Made by a program: the position numbers and the translations under genes
Origin: Candidatus Thorarchaeota archaeon
GTDB taxonomy: Archaea > Asgardarchaeota > Thorarchaeia > Thorarchaeales > Thorarchaeaceae
Assembly: GCA_011364905.1 (NCBI GenBank)
Contig: RDNZ01000006.1
Span: 1 to 64,000 of the forward strand
DNA: 64,000 bases
Reading direction: 5' to 3'
Notes under the pieces: generated by a model
Seen by the model: the letters and a program-made list of their open reading frames with translations, nothing else
Told to the model about the DNA's origin: nothing
Databases searched by the model: none
In this document: positions 8,479 through 17,591 of the stretch, piece by piece
Position numbering within the stretch: position 1 is the first letter of the stretch
Layout of the letters: the number at the start of each line of letters is the position of its first letter

Positions 8479-10461
8479 ATGAAATGTATTTGCCTTTTAG
8501 GGTTTTGTCTTACGCGGGAATTCATTGTGAAGCTATGCAGCTTTTGCTGCAAAAACACTAAAGGCTCAATTGATATTAGGAATGACGGAGGAATCGAAAC
8601 GAGGAGTCGATGGAGATCTGAGGGATTCTTGCTATGTTGTGCATTGTTAGTCACCCTTGCATTTAGCTCATCATCTTCCTCAAATCCAATTACTGTACAG
8701 GATATCTCAATCAATGAACCACATATTGAAAGAATTGTATACGAAAGGTATGGGACTGGTGACTATCGACTTCAAGCGCTCTTAGCCGGAGAGATTGAAA
8801 TTGACACAGATGCAGACAGATCAATTCTGAATGTTGTTAATGAATCTAATTATGAAGCGGTTGAAACATTAGAAAACGCATATGCCTACATTATAGTCAA
8901 CTGTAGAGTATATCCATTGAATATTAGTGGATTCAGAAGAGCATTTGCGTATGCATACCACGAAGCGTGGATCACCAATGAGGTCGTAGATTACAGACTG
9001 TCAAAGGAACAGGACTCTTTGGTTCCGTATGTGAATCCATTTTGCGTTGTGGATGAGTTCGATTGGCACTACTATGAAGGGAATTCTTCCATTGGCAATC
9101 GAATTCTGGACGACCTAGGATTCACCATAAACGCAACGACTGGGTTTAGAGAAGCACCTAATGGCGACCCATTTGATGTCGGGATTCTATACCCATACGA
9201 TTCAGATTCATTACTTATTGATATAGCGAGTATTGGAGTTCAAGCACTAGAGTCACTTCATGTCGAGGCAAGCAGCGGAGCATATGGATATATTGGTGGG
9301 TCCGACCCTTGGGAGTACCCTAGTATGTTTGTACGATGGAGGCAGTTTCACAACTATGACATTTCGTGGCTAGCTTCAGAGTTCTACTCTGGTAATGCAG
9401 ATGATAAAGATGTCAATCCCCCAGGTTTCTCAAATTCATCATTTGATGGTTGGTGCGAACAGCTCCTACACAGTGCACAATATGATGATGTCTACAATGC
9501 TTCGAGGGAGATGCAAGAAATCCTTCACTACAACGTTCCAGAACTGGTCGTTTATCAAAGGATCTATCTCCATGCGTATAGAACAGATAGATTCGCGGGA
9601 TTTATTGAAGATAGTATGAGAGGCATAGAAAATCCATGGACAATGCTGCAACTGCACTTGTTAAACGGATCAGCTGGAGGAGTGGTTGGTATAAACTACG
9701 AAAAAATTGTGACAACTTTGAACTTCTTTCGGGCAAATAGTAGCATTCTGGATAATGTCTATCTATCGCTCTTCGCAAGAGGACCAAACCTCGAACTAAT
9801 CCCCAGACTAGCAACTTCGGTGATTATAGAATCTCACTCTGATAATCCTGCTGTAACAGTAGGCCACACTCGTTTCACTTTTTCGATGAATGAAAGTCAA
9901 AAATGGTCAGATGACACTCCAGTCACTGCGGATGATGTTGTTTTCACGTTCAACTATGAAATGGAGAGTGAGTGGTTCGGAAATCCGGAAGGCCAAGAGC
10001 TTGGTGATCTCTTTTCTGCTTATGCGCCAACACCTTCAACAGCAGTGCTTGAGTTCAGTGGTGAAAGTTATTGGTACTTCGAAAAGATTGCTTTCGATTA
10101 TATTCTTCCAGAACATGCATTTGATAGGAGTCCGGAAACATGGGAAGATTGGGACCCTTTTCTCAATCCCTCTGAACCACTGGTGAACTGTGGGCCATTC
10201 ACTGTTACGAGCTTTGAACCCGGAGGTTGGCTAATGTTGCAGAACAGGTATTTCACTCCTGACACACCGACAGCAACTGCTACGAACTCAATTCCCAATG
10301 GGTTCGTATTGACGGTCTGGTTTGGCGTATCAATTATAGCTGCAGCCATTATCATATTCTTTAGTTTGTTATCTGTTCGTGCCAAAAGAAGAATCAATCG
10401 TGATAATGGACAAAGCGATAAAGCTGACACGGTCATTGTCACTTCGGTCTTAAACATGTGA
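8479..10461 (+). CDS. solute-binding protein family 5, halves in swapped order, C-terminal membrane anchor
   Basis: The 660-residue protein resembles family 5 peptide/nickel binding proteins, but the order is unusual. After a hydrophobic leader (about 47-68), residues 80-395 resemble the C-terminal half of the family (LQALLAGEIEID, FRRAFAYAYHEAWI, YNASREMQEILHYNVPELVV). Residues 400-600 then resemble the N-terminal half (VYLSLFARGPNLELIPRLA, WSDDTPVTADDVVFTFNYE, CGPFTVTSFEPGGWLMLQNR). A Thr-rich linker, one membrane helix and a basic tail follow. It is likely an anchored external peptide- or ligand-binding protein. No permease or ATPase gene is adjacent. The start codon is uncertain because no ribosome site is visible and the leader lies 45 residues in. 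Confidence 0.75.
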   Translation: MKCICLLGFCLTREFIVKLCSFCCKNTKGSIDIRNDGGIETRSRWRSEGFLLCCALLVTLAFSSSSSSNPITVQDISINEPHIERIVYERYGTGDYRLQALLAGEIEIDTDADRSILNVVNESNYEAVETLENAYAYIIVNCRVYPLNISGFRRAFAYAYHEAWITNEVVDYRLSKEQDSLVPYVNPFCVVDEFDWHYYEGNSSIGNRILDDLGFTINATTGFREAPNGDPFDVGILYPYDSDSLLIDIASIGVQALESLHVEASSGAYGYIGGSDPWEYPSMFVRWRQFHNYDISWLASEFYSGNADDKDVNPPGFSNSSFDGWCEQLLHSAQYDDVYNASREMQEILHYNVPELVVYQRIYLHAYRTDRFAGFIEDSMRGIENPWTMLQLHLLNGSAGGVVGINYEKIVTTLNFFRANSSILDNVYLSLFARGPNLELIPRLATSVIIESHSDNPAVTVGHTRFTFSMNESQKWSDDTPVTADDVVFTFNYEMESEWFGNPEGQELGDLFSAYAPTPSTAVLEFSGESYWYFEKIAFDYILPEHAFDRSPETWEDWDPFLNPSEPLVNCGPFTVTSFEPGGWLMLQNRYFTPDTPTATATNSIPNGFVLTVWFGVSIIAAAIIIFFSLLSVRAKRRINRDNGQSDKADTVIVTSVLNM

Positions 10462-10539
10462 AGGTTTCTTCGGCCTGCAATGCTCTGATCAGAACCTCCT
10501 TGCTTTTCTGCTTTCGTAGAAATAAAGAGCCACTAAAAT

Positions 10540-11856
10540 CTAGATTATAACACTCTCAATCTCAACATTTCTATCTTTGATGCTCAACGTCTTGGCAGGA
10601 ATCTTCTTTCCACCATAGAGCTCAGCCTCAGCTTCTCCCCGATAGAGTGCATCAGCGATCCTACCCAAGGCATCAGCTTTCATGATTCCCGAACCACTTG
10701 CTCCATTAACAACCAGCACTCCATACTCGAGATAGACAAATGGAATACGATCAGGACTGTAGCAGTAGCCACCTGCCCAGCTATTGACTGGCCTTGCACC
10801 TTGGAATGCAGGGAAGTACTTGGATAGCACCGGATACATGCTGTTCTCATAGTATGCGCTCTCAGGAACCATGTCCTCATCAGTCTGGATGTATTTGTAT
10901 GCACGTCCGATTGTGTCTCCGCATCCGATCCAAAAGCCTCGTTCTTGCAGTTGTGGTCTGAAATAGACACCTGCTGAGGGAAGGATCGTGAATGGCACGC
11001 ACCCTAACTCGTTGAAACCCTTGACATCTAATAGGTCATGCAGCTCCTTCTTGTCCTCAGCGTGGATGACAAAGAGTTGTCGTTTCTTCATCTTTGTCAT
11101 ACCATCAATACCAATTGGATCGAGCAGCTGATTTGTCCATGCACCAATTGCCAGAACGACCACATCTGCGCGCAAGGTCCCTTTGTCTGTAATGATACCA
11201 TTTACCTTCTTGTTTTGCCAAACGAAGGGTTCTCCTGGCAGGTCCAATTTGGGATCAGCTTCGAGCAGAAGCTTCTTGACCTCCAGTCCAAATCTTGGTT
11301 TGATATGGGAGATCTTCTTAAACTCCTCGAAATAGTGTTCAACTAGGCGTGTTGGATCCAGTACACCGCAATCAGATCCAAAGAGACCATAGCTCACTTC
11401 TTGAAGATGCATAAGCTCCGCTTCTTCATCACCCGCGAAATTTGCGTTGAGACCAGGAAGCATCTTCTTGAGTTCGTCTTTGGTGTAGATCTTGAAGTTT
11501 ATTCCTGACTTTTTCATGCGTTCCATCCAGAGTTTGACACTCTCGTGATTGAACTGCTCCTCACTCAACAACCAAAGATATCCTGTTTTCTCAAAGAAGA
11601 GATTATGTCCAAGCTCATTTTGCACATATTCGAAGTACTTGATTGATGTGTCTGTGAGAAGCTGATTCGTTGATGAAGCAAACATGTTACGTACTGCAGC
11701 GGCACTCATCGCAGTGTTTGATTGTCCAGCAGCCAAGGTTCGATCAATAAGGAGTATTTTCTTGTCAGGGCTATTCTTCTGTAAGTAGTAAGCAGTTGAA
11801 ACACCAAGACAGCCAGCACCCACTACAATGACATCAAAGGTCTCTTCAGTACTCAC
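10540..11856 (-). CDS. FAD-dependent amine/amino-acid oxidoreductase (DAO/sarcosine oxidase superfamily)
   Basis: The 438-residue enzyme starts with a Rossmann FAD motif GAGCLG at 13-18 and an acidic end of the second strand (LLIDR). It ends with a GxGGYCYSPDRIPFV and NGASGSGIMKADALG region typical of the DAO fold that closes the FAD site. Relatives oxidise secondary amines such as sarcosine, dimethylglycine or glycine. The substrate is not deducible, and no glycine-cleavage or folate genes are adjacent. I chose the GTG at 11856 with GGAGG eight bases upstream rather than the longer frame from 11964. The gene is divergent from the ECF S-component gene. Confidence 0.85.
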   Translation of the reverse strand: MSTEETFDVIVVGAGCLGVSTAYYLQKNSPDKKILLIDRTLAAGQSNTAMSAAAVRNMFASSTNQLLTDTSIKYFEYVQNELGHNLFFEKTGYLWLLSEEQFNHESVKLWMERMKKSGINFKIYTKDELKKMLPGLNANFAGDEEAELMHLQEVSYGLFGSDCGVLDPTRLVEHYFEEFKKISHIKPRFGLEVKKLLLEADPKLDLPGEPFVWQNKKVNGIITDKGTLRADVVVLAIGAWTNQLLDPIGIDGMTKMKKRQLFVIHAEDKKELHDLLDVKGFNELGCVPFTILPSAGVYFRPQLQERGFWIGCGDTIGRAYKYIQTDEDMVPESAYYENSMYPVLSKYFPAFQGARPVNSWAGGYCYSPDRIPFVYLEYGVLVVNGASGSGIMKADALGRIADALYRGEAEAELYGGKKIPAKTLSIKDRNVEIESVII

Positions 11857-12046
11857 TATGAATGCCTCCGTGATAGAGCCGCTGAAACAAGCCCACCTAA
11901 AACGTTTACCATTCACAGATAGAATCAAGTTTGCAGCCGCCCAAGTCACTTCCAATCGTATCATATTGACTCATTGGTGCATATTGATTTAGACCACAAC
12001 CATCATAAGGAAACTCACGGCCTGCGCCAAATCGGAGAGGAGAATC

Positions 12047-12775
12047 ATGGCCATCTCTGACGATCAAGAAATGGAACTGCTCGAAACAACGAGTGAAACA
12101 AAGCGAGTCGCTGTAGGAGTCATACTCGCTGCGCTCTATGCGGTGCTAGCAGTACTTCCGCTTAGTGCTTTCATTGGGGCTGCTAGTATCATCAGTTTTG
12201 CCATATGCATAGCTCCTCTTTTTGGAATTATCCTTGGTCCAGTCAGAGGATTTGCTTTTGGTCTGATTGGAGCTATTTTGGCTACAATACTACTGACGGT
12301 CATGCCAGCGAATCTCTATCTGGTAATGCCCACCATCATTCTGGGTCCTGCAGTTGCAGGGCTCTTTACCGGGCTCATGGTAAATCGTAAGATTAAGTTC
12401 GGACCACTGCTCACTGCTCTCTACCTGTTGCTGATAATCATCCTCTTCGTGATTCCACGGCCAAGCGCCTGGATATTCATGACACCGTACATCTTAGCTC
12501 TGGTTGTTGCATTAGTTCTTCAGTTCGTAGGAGTTGAATTCGACCTGACCAAGGTTGGTGTGACGAAGTATCTCCAGATACTACCCTACACATTCATCGG
12601 AGCAATGCTAGACCATTCTATGATGGCCATGGGATCAGTCTATATTCTGCAGCTGGAACCAAGTCTCTTCATTGGGATATTCCCGCTCATGGTGTTAGAG
12701 AGAACCATTGCTACTATCCTAGCCGCGATTTTGGGATGGGTGGTGCTGACCGTTCTCCAAGGTGAACTCACGTAA
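12047..12775 (+). CDS. ECF-type transporter S component-like membrane protein
   Basis: The 242-residue protein has about six hydrophobic helices. The first follows a short acidic N-terminus, and a conserved-looking FGIILGPVRGFAFGLIGA segment (about 60-80) resembles the GPxxGxxxG region of energy-coupling-factor substrate-binding subunits. Such S components capture vitamins or their precursors and share a separate ATPase/T module. No ECF ATPase or T gene is nearby, so assignment rests on fold resemblance only; another small multi-pass family is possible. GAGGAG precedes the ATG. Its 3' end overlaps the convergent peptidase gene by eight bases. Confidence 0.6.
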   Translation: MAISDDQEMELLETTSETKRVAVGVILAALYAVLAVLPLSAFIGAASIISFAICIAPLFGIILGPVRGFAFGLIGAILATILLTVMPANLYLVMPTIILGPAVAGLFTGLMVNRKIKFGPLLTALYLLLIIILFVIPRPSAWIFMTPYILALVVALVLQFVGVEFDLTKVGVTKYLQILPYTFIGAMLDHSMMAMGSVYILQLEPSLFIGIFPLMVLERTIATILAAILGWVVLTVLQGELT

Positions 12776-13376
12776 GAGTCTTGATGATCTCTTCAAGAGC
12801 TCTAATCTCGAGATCCAAAGGCATCGTGGCTAGAGACATCGTATCTTTCTCGATTGCTTGTGAAGGCAGAGGAGGTAGATGAATGAATGTTGCTTTCGCA
12901 GCGAGTCTGCCACTCTCAATTCTATGCATCACATTGTAAAGCAACCAATTGCAGCCATAGATACCTGCATGATAGCTCACTTCTGCAGGAATACCATTAT
13001 CGACCAATGCCTTCACCAACCCATGGGGCTTGATATTGGCGAAGTACGCGGCTGGACCATCGGGCTCTATGAGATCTGACTCTGGATTATTCCCGTAGTT
13101 ATCAGGTCGCTTTGTCGAAATGGCATTCAAAGCAATCCTCTCAATTGTTATTGAAGACCTGTTCGCTTGTCCGCAACAGAGGACATACTCTGGTTTGTGT
13201 TTTGCAAGGGCTTCATCCAGCGTTCTGAGAGCATTCTTGTAATCGAGGGGCAACACTAAACCGACAACAGAGAATTGATTGATCTTCCTGTCATCAAATG
13301 CTTTGGCGATTTTCTCAGATGGATTGACACTGAATCCATCAAATGGCTCGAATCCAGTGAGTAGAATCTCAGGCAT
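12768..13376 (-). CDS. pcp: pyroglutamyl-peptidase I
   Basis: This cytosolic cysteine peptidase removes N-terminal pyroglutamate from peptides. At 202 residues it has the normal family length. The catalytic triad is visible as Glu79 in ITIERIALN, Cys142 in AGIYGCNWLLYNVMH and His166 in FIHLPPLP. The N-terminal TGFEPFDGFSVNPS block is also characteristic. It ends inside the tail of the convergent membrane-protein gene (eight-base overlap). A specific regulation signal is not seen. Confidence 0.95.
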   Translation of the reverse strand: MPEILLTGFEPFDGFSVNPSEKIAKAFDDRKINQFSVVGLVLPLDYKNALRTLDEALAKHKPEYVLCCGQANRSSITIERIALNAISTKRPDNYGNNPESDLIEPDGPAAYFANIKPHGLVKALVDNGIPAEVSYHAGIYGCNWLLYNVMHRIESGRLAAKATFIHLPPLPSQAIEKDTMSLATMPLDLEIRALEEIIKTLT

Positions 13377-13425
13377 AGAATCACCTATGGAAGCAATCGG
13401 TGTTGTCCTAAAGAGTTTTTCAGAG

Positions 13426-14106
13426 TTATTCAGGGAGAATATTTGGCAGAGCTAACAGAATGAAGAAAATCCCGAGAACAATTTGGAATATGCCTATTGC
13501 AATATTGACTAGATTTAGTCGACCGACTTTAGCCTTCTTGCTTCCATAAGTAGCACCAACTGAGAGGAATGCCCCGAATATGAAATCTGTTGAAATGTGA
13601 GTGAAGTAGATGAGAATCCCAGCGATAAGGACTGCACCAACACTCCACTGAACATTCTCAAGGAGATAGTTGATTGCAGTGAAACCTGCAGCAATCCACC
13701 AGAGCAAGAAGTATGGAGAGAAAATGCTCACCAAGGCGCCTTGTGTCGTTGCTTCCAATGCGGAGGCAGCTGTTACCTCTTGCTTCATTTCGATCCTAGT
13801 TTCTGAAGAAACTTGTTTGTAGTCCCGCAAAGCAAGCAGGCCAAAAAGAATGATTATTACTCCTCCAAATCCCATGAGAAAGTCGGTGTATGGAGCAATA
13901 ACTGATGAGTTCACCCCTAGAATAATAGCAGTAATGATGACTAACTCTACAAGAGCATGACCGACCATGGGCAAAATTCCATGCAGTCGTCCCCGTTTGC
14001 TTGCCTGCTGAATGACAGCTGCAGACAACGGTCCGGGTGCTAACGCTCCCGTGAGAGAGAGGACAAACCATCCAGCCAGAACGAAAACGACTTCTACGAC
14101 ACCCAT
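13426..14106 (-). CDS. LysE-family exporter
   Basis: The 226-residue protein has six hydrophobic helices and the LysE/RhtB signature near the N-terminus, SLTGALAPGPLSAAVI followed by a basic QASKRGRLHG loop. Family members export amino acids such as lysine, homoserine or threonine; the substrate here is unknown. The ATG at 14106 is preferred because GAGGA lies about eight bases upstream. The gene is divergent from the DUF389 gene, and the 170-base spacer contains an inverted repeat. Confidence 0.85.
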   Translation of the reverse strand: MGVVEVVFVLAGWFVLSLTGALAPGPLSAAVIQQASKRGRLHGILPMVGHALVELVIITAIILGVNSSVIAPYTDFLMGFGGVIIILFGLLALRDYKQVSSETRIEMKQEVTAASALEATTQGALVSIFSPYFLLWWIAAGFTAINYLLENVQWSVGAVLIAGILIYFTHISTDFIFGAFLSVGATYGSKKAKVGRLNLVNIAIGIFQIVLGIFFILLALPNILPE

Positions 14107-14222
14107 TCCACTGTTCCTCTTTGCTATTGCAAGCACGTTTCAAAGAAAAGCTTGGTGCTTAGTGAGCCATTTAATGATATTGGTAATAATTGTATTACAA
14201 CTACTAGAGTTTGACCCTCTAG

Positions 14223-14240
14223 AAAGCCTTAATAGCTTTC
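14223..14240. promoter_or_regulatory. inverted repeat in the lysE/DUF389 divergent spacer
   Basis: GAAAGC and GCTTTC flank the TATA-like CTTAATA, so the repeat straddles a possible promoter element about 40 bases before the DUF389 start. This could be an operator. It is short and may be chance. Confidence 0.25.
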
Positions 14241-14278
14241 CATTTGAGCTGCGAGATTAACTCGGGAGCTGTGCGTCT

Positions 14279-15397
14279 GTGAAACAGGTGCAAATTACTG
14301 TCCCCTACGAAAAGACAGAAGCAGTGTTTGATTTTGTTGTTGATAGTCTTAGTATCAATAACATAACGAAATTCAACACTGACAATGCCCACCTACTGCA
14401 ATTTAGGATTCCTGATGATCAGGTCAATGAAGCCATTGAAAAACTGAAGAGCAGAGGCGTAGGAGTAGAATACGGATTCATCGATATCCTGGATCTTAAA
14501 GCAACACTTCCACGTGAAGCTGAGGAAGTGAGCGCTACCAAGATACAAAGAGATGCGAGTCTAGCTGTTGATGAGATCTATGAGAATGTCAAGAAGCAGG
14601 CATCATTGAGCTTTGATTTCATTGCATTCTCAATTCTTGCGGCCGCAATGGCTGGATTTGGTCTGCTGCAAAACAATACCACAGTCATAGTTGCATCAAT
14701 GCTGCTCTCTCCGCTTATGGGGCCAATGCTGGGAGTAGCTTTGGGTTACGTCGTCAGAGACCGTGCGCTCTTCATCAAAGGAACCAGAAATGAGTTGATA
14801 TCACTTGCCTTGTCGTTTGCAGTTGGCATTGTAATGGCGATTATACTCTTCATAGTTGGTTCAGGGGGCTACGTCAATCTTTTGGAAGACCAGCTTCATA
14901 ATGATATCATTACTGAGGTAACAAGACGCGCTGGATTCTCATGGATCGATGTAGGTGTGGCATTAATCTCCGGACCTGCAGTGGCTGTTTCTGTCACAAG
15001 AGGCGACATGTCAAGCCTCGTCGGTGTCGCGATTTCTGCGGCTTTAATGCCTCCTGCCGTCAATGCAGCATTAATGATGTTGCTTGGGATAATGTATGCA
15101 AGTCCTGCGGTGATTGGGATAGGGATTGGCTCTCTGGAACTATTGGCAATGAACATCATCCTGATTGACTTGGCAGCCATAGTGATGTTTAGGATCAAAA
15201 AACTCACGCCTTTGGCAAATCGATCCGCCACTTGGACAGCAGTGACTCAATTCACCAAGACCCGTTCTGAGAGTCTCTATCATAAACCTCGCTCTGAACC
15301 TGCAGAGGCAAAATTCACTCCTGCTCCTGCACAAGAGGAACAAAGTCCTCAACCAAAGCCAAAGATGAAAGATAATGAGCAGGAAAAACCTGGTTAG
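14279..15397 (+). CDS. DUF389/TIGR00341 family membrane protein
   Basis: This 372-residue protein has a soluble N-terminal domain (about 1-100, beginning MKQVQITVPYEKTE) and then about six membrane helices. The SMLLSPLMGPMLGVALGYVV and SRGDMSSLVGVAISAALMPP-like blocks are hallmark regions of DUF389. The family is widespread and uncharacterised, with proposed transport or channel roles. The C-terminal 45 residues are a Pro/Lys/Glu-rich, probably disordered tail. The start is GTG with GGGAG about 11 bases upstream. Confidence 0.88.
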   Translation: MKQVQITVPYEKTEAVFDFVVDSLSINNITKFNTDNAHLLQFRIPDDQVNEAIEKLKSRGVGVEYGFIDILDLKATLPREAEEVSATKIQRDASLAVDEIYENVKKQASLSFDFIAFSILAAAMAGFGLLQNNTTVIVASMLLSPLMGPMLGVALGYVVRDRALFIKGTRNELISLALSFAVGIVMAIILFIVGSGGYVNLLEDQLHNDIITEVTRRAGFSWIDVGVALISGPAVAVSVTRGDMSSLVGVAISAALMPPAVNAALMMLLGIMYASPAVIGIGIGSLELLAMNIILIDLAAIVMFRIKKLTPLANRSATWTAVTQFTKTRSESLYHKPRSEPAEAKFTPAPAQEEQSPQPKPKMKDNEQEKPG

Positions 15398-15517
15398 GTA
15401 TAATCGTACTGTTTTGGAAACGGTATTGCCAGGCTTTTCTCATCCCGGATCCTATCACCTGAAAACAATTGGATGTCATTCCATTTAATTTTGTAAGTAC
15501 GTAAACCCATTTATGTA

Positions 15518-15550
15518 TAGAAATGAAACTAATTATAGTTCTCATTTCTA
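15518..15550. promoter_or_regulatory. inverted repeat upstream of the acyl-CoA dehydrogenase-like gene
   Basis: TAGAAATGA at 15518-15526 is repeated inverted as TCATTTCTA at 15542-15550, a perfect nine-base match with 15 bases between. It ends eight bases before the ATG at 15558, where a repressor could block initiation or transcription. Confidence 0.35.
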
Positions 15551-15557
15551 AGATGCT

Positions 15558-16730
15558 ATGAACGAATTAGGAAATGTGAGAAACATGATTTTATCAGACG
15601 CTCAGAAAAAGATACAAGCAGAAGCTCGCGACCTCTCACTGAAAGAAATCGCCCCCCAAGCCGCCCGGGTGGACAAAGAAGGCTCTTTCCCGTTGGATGG
15701 ACTCAACAAACTTGGAGCCGCTGGTTTTCTCGGACTGACTGTCCCTCAAGCACTTGGCGGTAGAGGTGCTGATAGCGTTTCGTTTGTGCTGGCGATCGAA
15801 GCCGTCGCAAGAAGTTGCGCCTCAACGGCCTTGGTCTTTTTGACACACAGCTTGGTTACCAGAGCGCTTGCCGTGGCCGGCAATGATGAACAGAAGCAGA
15901 AACTTCTACCTGCGATGATCGCTGGAGAGAAACTGGGGGCACTCGCCGTCACCGAGGCAGCTTCAGGCTCTAACTCTCTAGCAATTGCAACAAAAGCTGT
16001 TGCCGACGGTGACAGTTTCATTGTCAATGGGTCAAAGGCATTAATAACGGGAGCCGAACAGGCACAGGTTTACATTATCGTGCTCCGTACCGACAGAGCG
16101 CAAACACCCCTCGACCTATCTGCCATTATTATGGAGAAAGGTACTCCCAATTTCTCTTTTGGTAAGAAGGCAGATTTTATGGGGCTATGCGGCGCCTCCA
16201 ATGGGGATTTGGTCTTCAAAAACTGCCAGGTGCCCAAAACGAATCTTCTAGGACCTGAGAACGGTTATATGCAGGTCGGTCCCGCATATGCTAGCCATAG
16301 TATGCTGGGCATGGCGGCCATATCACTAGGTATAGCTCAGGCCGCGGTCGATGCAGCGACAGAACATGCTAAGACAAGGCTGAATGGCGAAAAGCCTATT
16401 TCCAGCTATCAAGGTATTCAGTTTCAGATAGCGGAAATGACAACATCACTGGCGGCATCGAGAGAATTGACATACTCAGCCGCTCAGCAGCTAGATAGTC
16501 AACAACCGCCTTCACCACTTCCGCTATACATGGCCAAGCTTAACGCGACCGAAATGGCGATTGATGTAGCTAACAAGGCTCTGCAGGTGTATGGAGGAAC
16601 TGGTTATAGCCGGGAGCTCCCGCTCGAGCGTTACTACCGCGATGCTAGAGGACTCACTCTGCACTTTTCAAATTCCGAGAAGCTCAAAGAGATGGTAGGT
16701 AAAATGCTCTTGGGACTTCCGCCAATATGA
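15558..16730 (+). CDS. acyl-CoA dehydrogenase family flavoprotein, catalytic Glu region altered
   Basis: The 390-residue protein has the whole acyl-CoA dehydrogenase fold. ALAVTEAASGSNS and IVNGSKALITGAEQA are the FAD/substrate loop, SLGIAQAAVDAATEHAKTR is a helical core segment, and QVYGGTGYSRELPLERYYRDAR is the C-terminal signature. In most dehydrogenases that signature is followed by an IYEGT motif holding the catalytic Glu. Here the segment reads GLTLHFSNSEK, so the Glu is missing. The alternative Glu position of isovaleryl-CoA dehydrogenases also appears not to be Glu. It may catalyse a different reaction. Bases are visibly richer in G and C than in neighbours, suggesting transfer. No electron-transfer flavoprotein gene is adjacent. 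Confidence 0.85.
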   Translation: MNELGNVRNMILSDAQKKIQAEARDLSLKEIAPQAARVDKEGSFPLDGLNKLGAAGFLGLTVPQALGGRGADSVSFVLAIEAVARSCASTALVFLTHSLVTRALAVAGNDEQKQKLLPAMIAGEKLGALAVTEAASGSNSLAIATKAVADGDSFIVNGSKALITGAEQAQVYIIVLRTDRAQTPLDLSAIIMEKGTPNFSFGKKADFMGLCGASNGDLVFKNCQVPKTNLLGPENGYMQVGPAYASHSMLGMAAISLGIAQAAVDAATEHAKTRLNGEKPISSYQGIQFQIAEMTTSLAASRELTYSAAQQLDSQQPPSPLPLYMAKLNATEMAIDVANKALQVYGGTGYSRELPLERYYRDARGLTLHFSNSEKLKEMVGKMLLGLPPI

Positions 16731-16990
16731 ATTCAGTTGGGAATGCGAAAACAATTATGCACCAGGCTAAACGCAAAAGGAAACGATAGTAGAACAAAAA
16801 CACTTCATTGGATACAAGAATTACCCTTTCCTGCATACCTTATGACTATGGCAGAGCTCTAGGGTATTACTCACACTCAAAAGAACCTATAGATTTCGGT
16901 TAGAATGTTAACCAAAGAGAACTCGCGATATTGATTAGCCTAAGAATCACTACTCAAATAACTTGGTTACCTTCTATTGGAGAACAAAAA

Positions 16991-17287
16991 ATGGGCGAAC
17001 TCAAGAATAAACTGCTCAAAGGGCTGACGGAACACGATATTTTGACTTGGGAAGAGGAAAAAATGCGTTATCAACGAAAAATGGGCAGAAAAGTGACGGA
17101 TCTTGAGTTTCTGAGATTCCTTTTGATGATGGCTACTCGGCCCGTCATCACAAACAAGGATGGTGTAAAAACGGGCTTTCTCACAGGACGTGGACCAATC
17201 TATGAAAAAAGTGATACACTCTTGGAGAAATACCGAACTCAGCCAAATAATCGGACTACTCAGTCACCGAAGAAAATCTTAGAGTGA
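16991..17287 (+). CDS. small hypothetical protein
   Basis: This 98-residue basic protein is not recognised. It has a charged helical N-terminal half (KLLKGLTEHDILTWEEEKMR) and a disordered-looking Gln/Thr/Asn tail. The ATG at 16991 has GGAG eight bases upstream. The longer frame from a TTG at 16931 has no such site. The 260 bases before it, after the acyl-CoA dehydrogenase gene, hold nothing else convincing. Confidence 0.6.
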   Translation: MGELKNKLLKGLTEHDILTWEEEKMRYQRKMGRKVTDLEFLRFLLMMATRPVITNKDGVKTGFLTGRGPIYEKSDTLLEKYRTQPNNRTTQSPKKILE

Positions 17288-17415
17288 GTTAAGCCAAACT
17301 CCAAATCTGTGTACATGTGCCAATCCTTAAATGCTAAGATACCAAATGGTACCTTAGGCAAATAGACAACGATGTACTACAATCCTGTAGATGATATCTG
17401 TAAGGAGAATGAAAA

Positions 17416-17556
17416 ATGCAGATGGATGAAGAAAACCAGAATATTTTCCCGGATTGGATGACCGCATCAGGTATTGAATTCTGGCACCCTGATGAGCTTT
17501 ACATGGAATGGCAAATGTTTCTCTATGGAATCTGGGAAAATGTGCAATATCTATGA
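17416..17556 (+). CDS. 46-residue hypothetical protein
   Basis: An open frame of 46 codons starts at ATG 17416 with AAGGAG eight bases upstream, a strong ribosome site. The product is acidic and rich in Trp, Met and aromatic residues (MTASGIEFWHPDELYMEW). It lies 35 bases upstream of the ArsR/SurR-like regulator on the same strand and may share its transcript. I know no family for it. The strong site and compact spacing are the main evidence. Confidence 0.5.
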   Translation: MQMDEENQNIFPDWMTASGIEFWHPDELYMEWQMFLYGIWENVQYL

Positions 17557-17591
17557 TTCAAGAAATCAGCTGAACGGAATGATGAGTAAAA

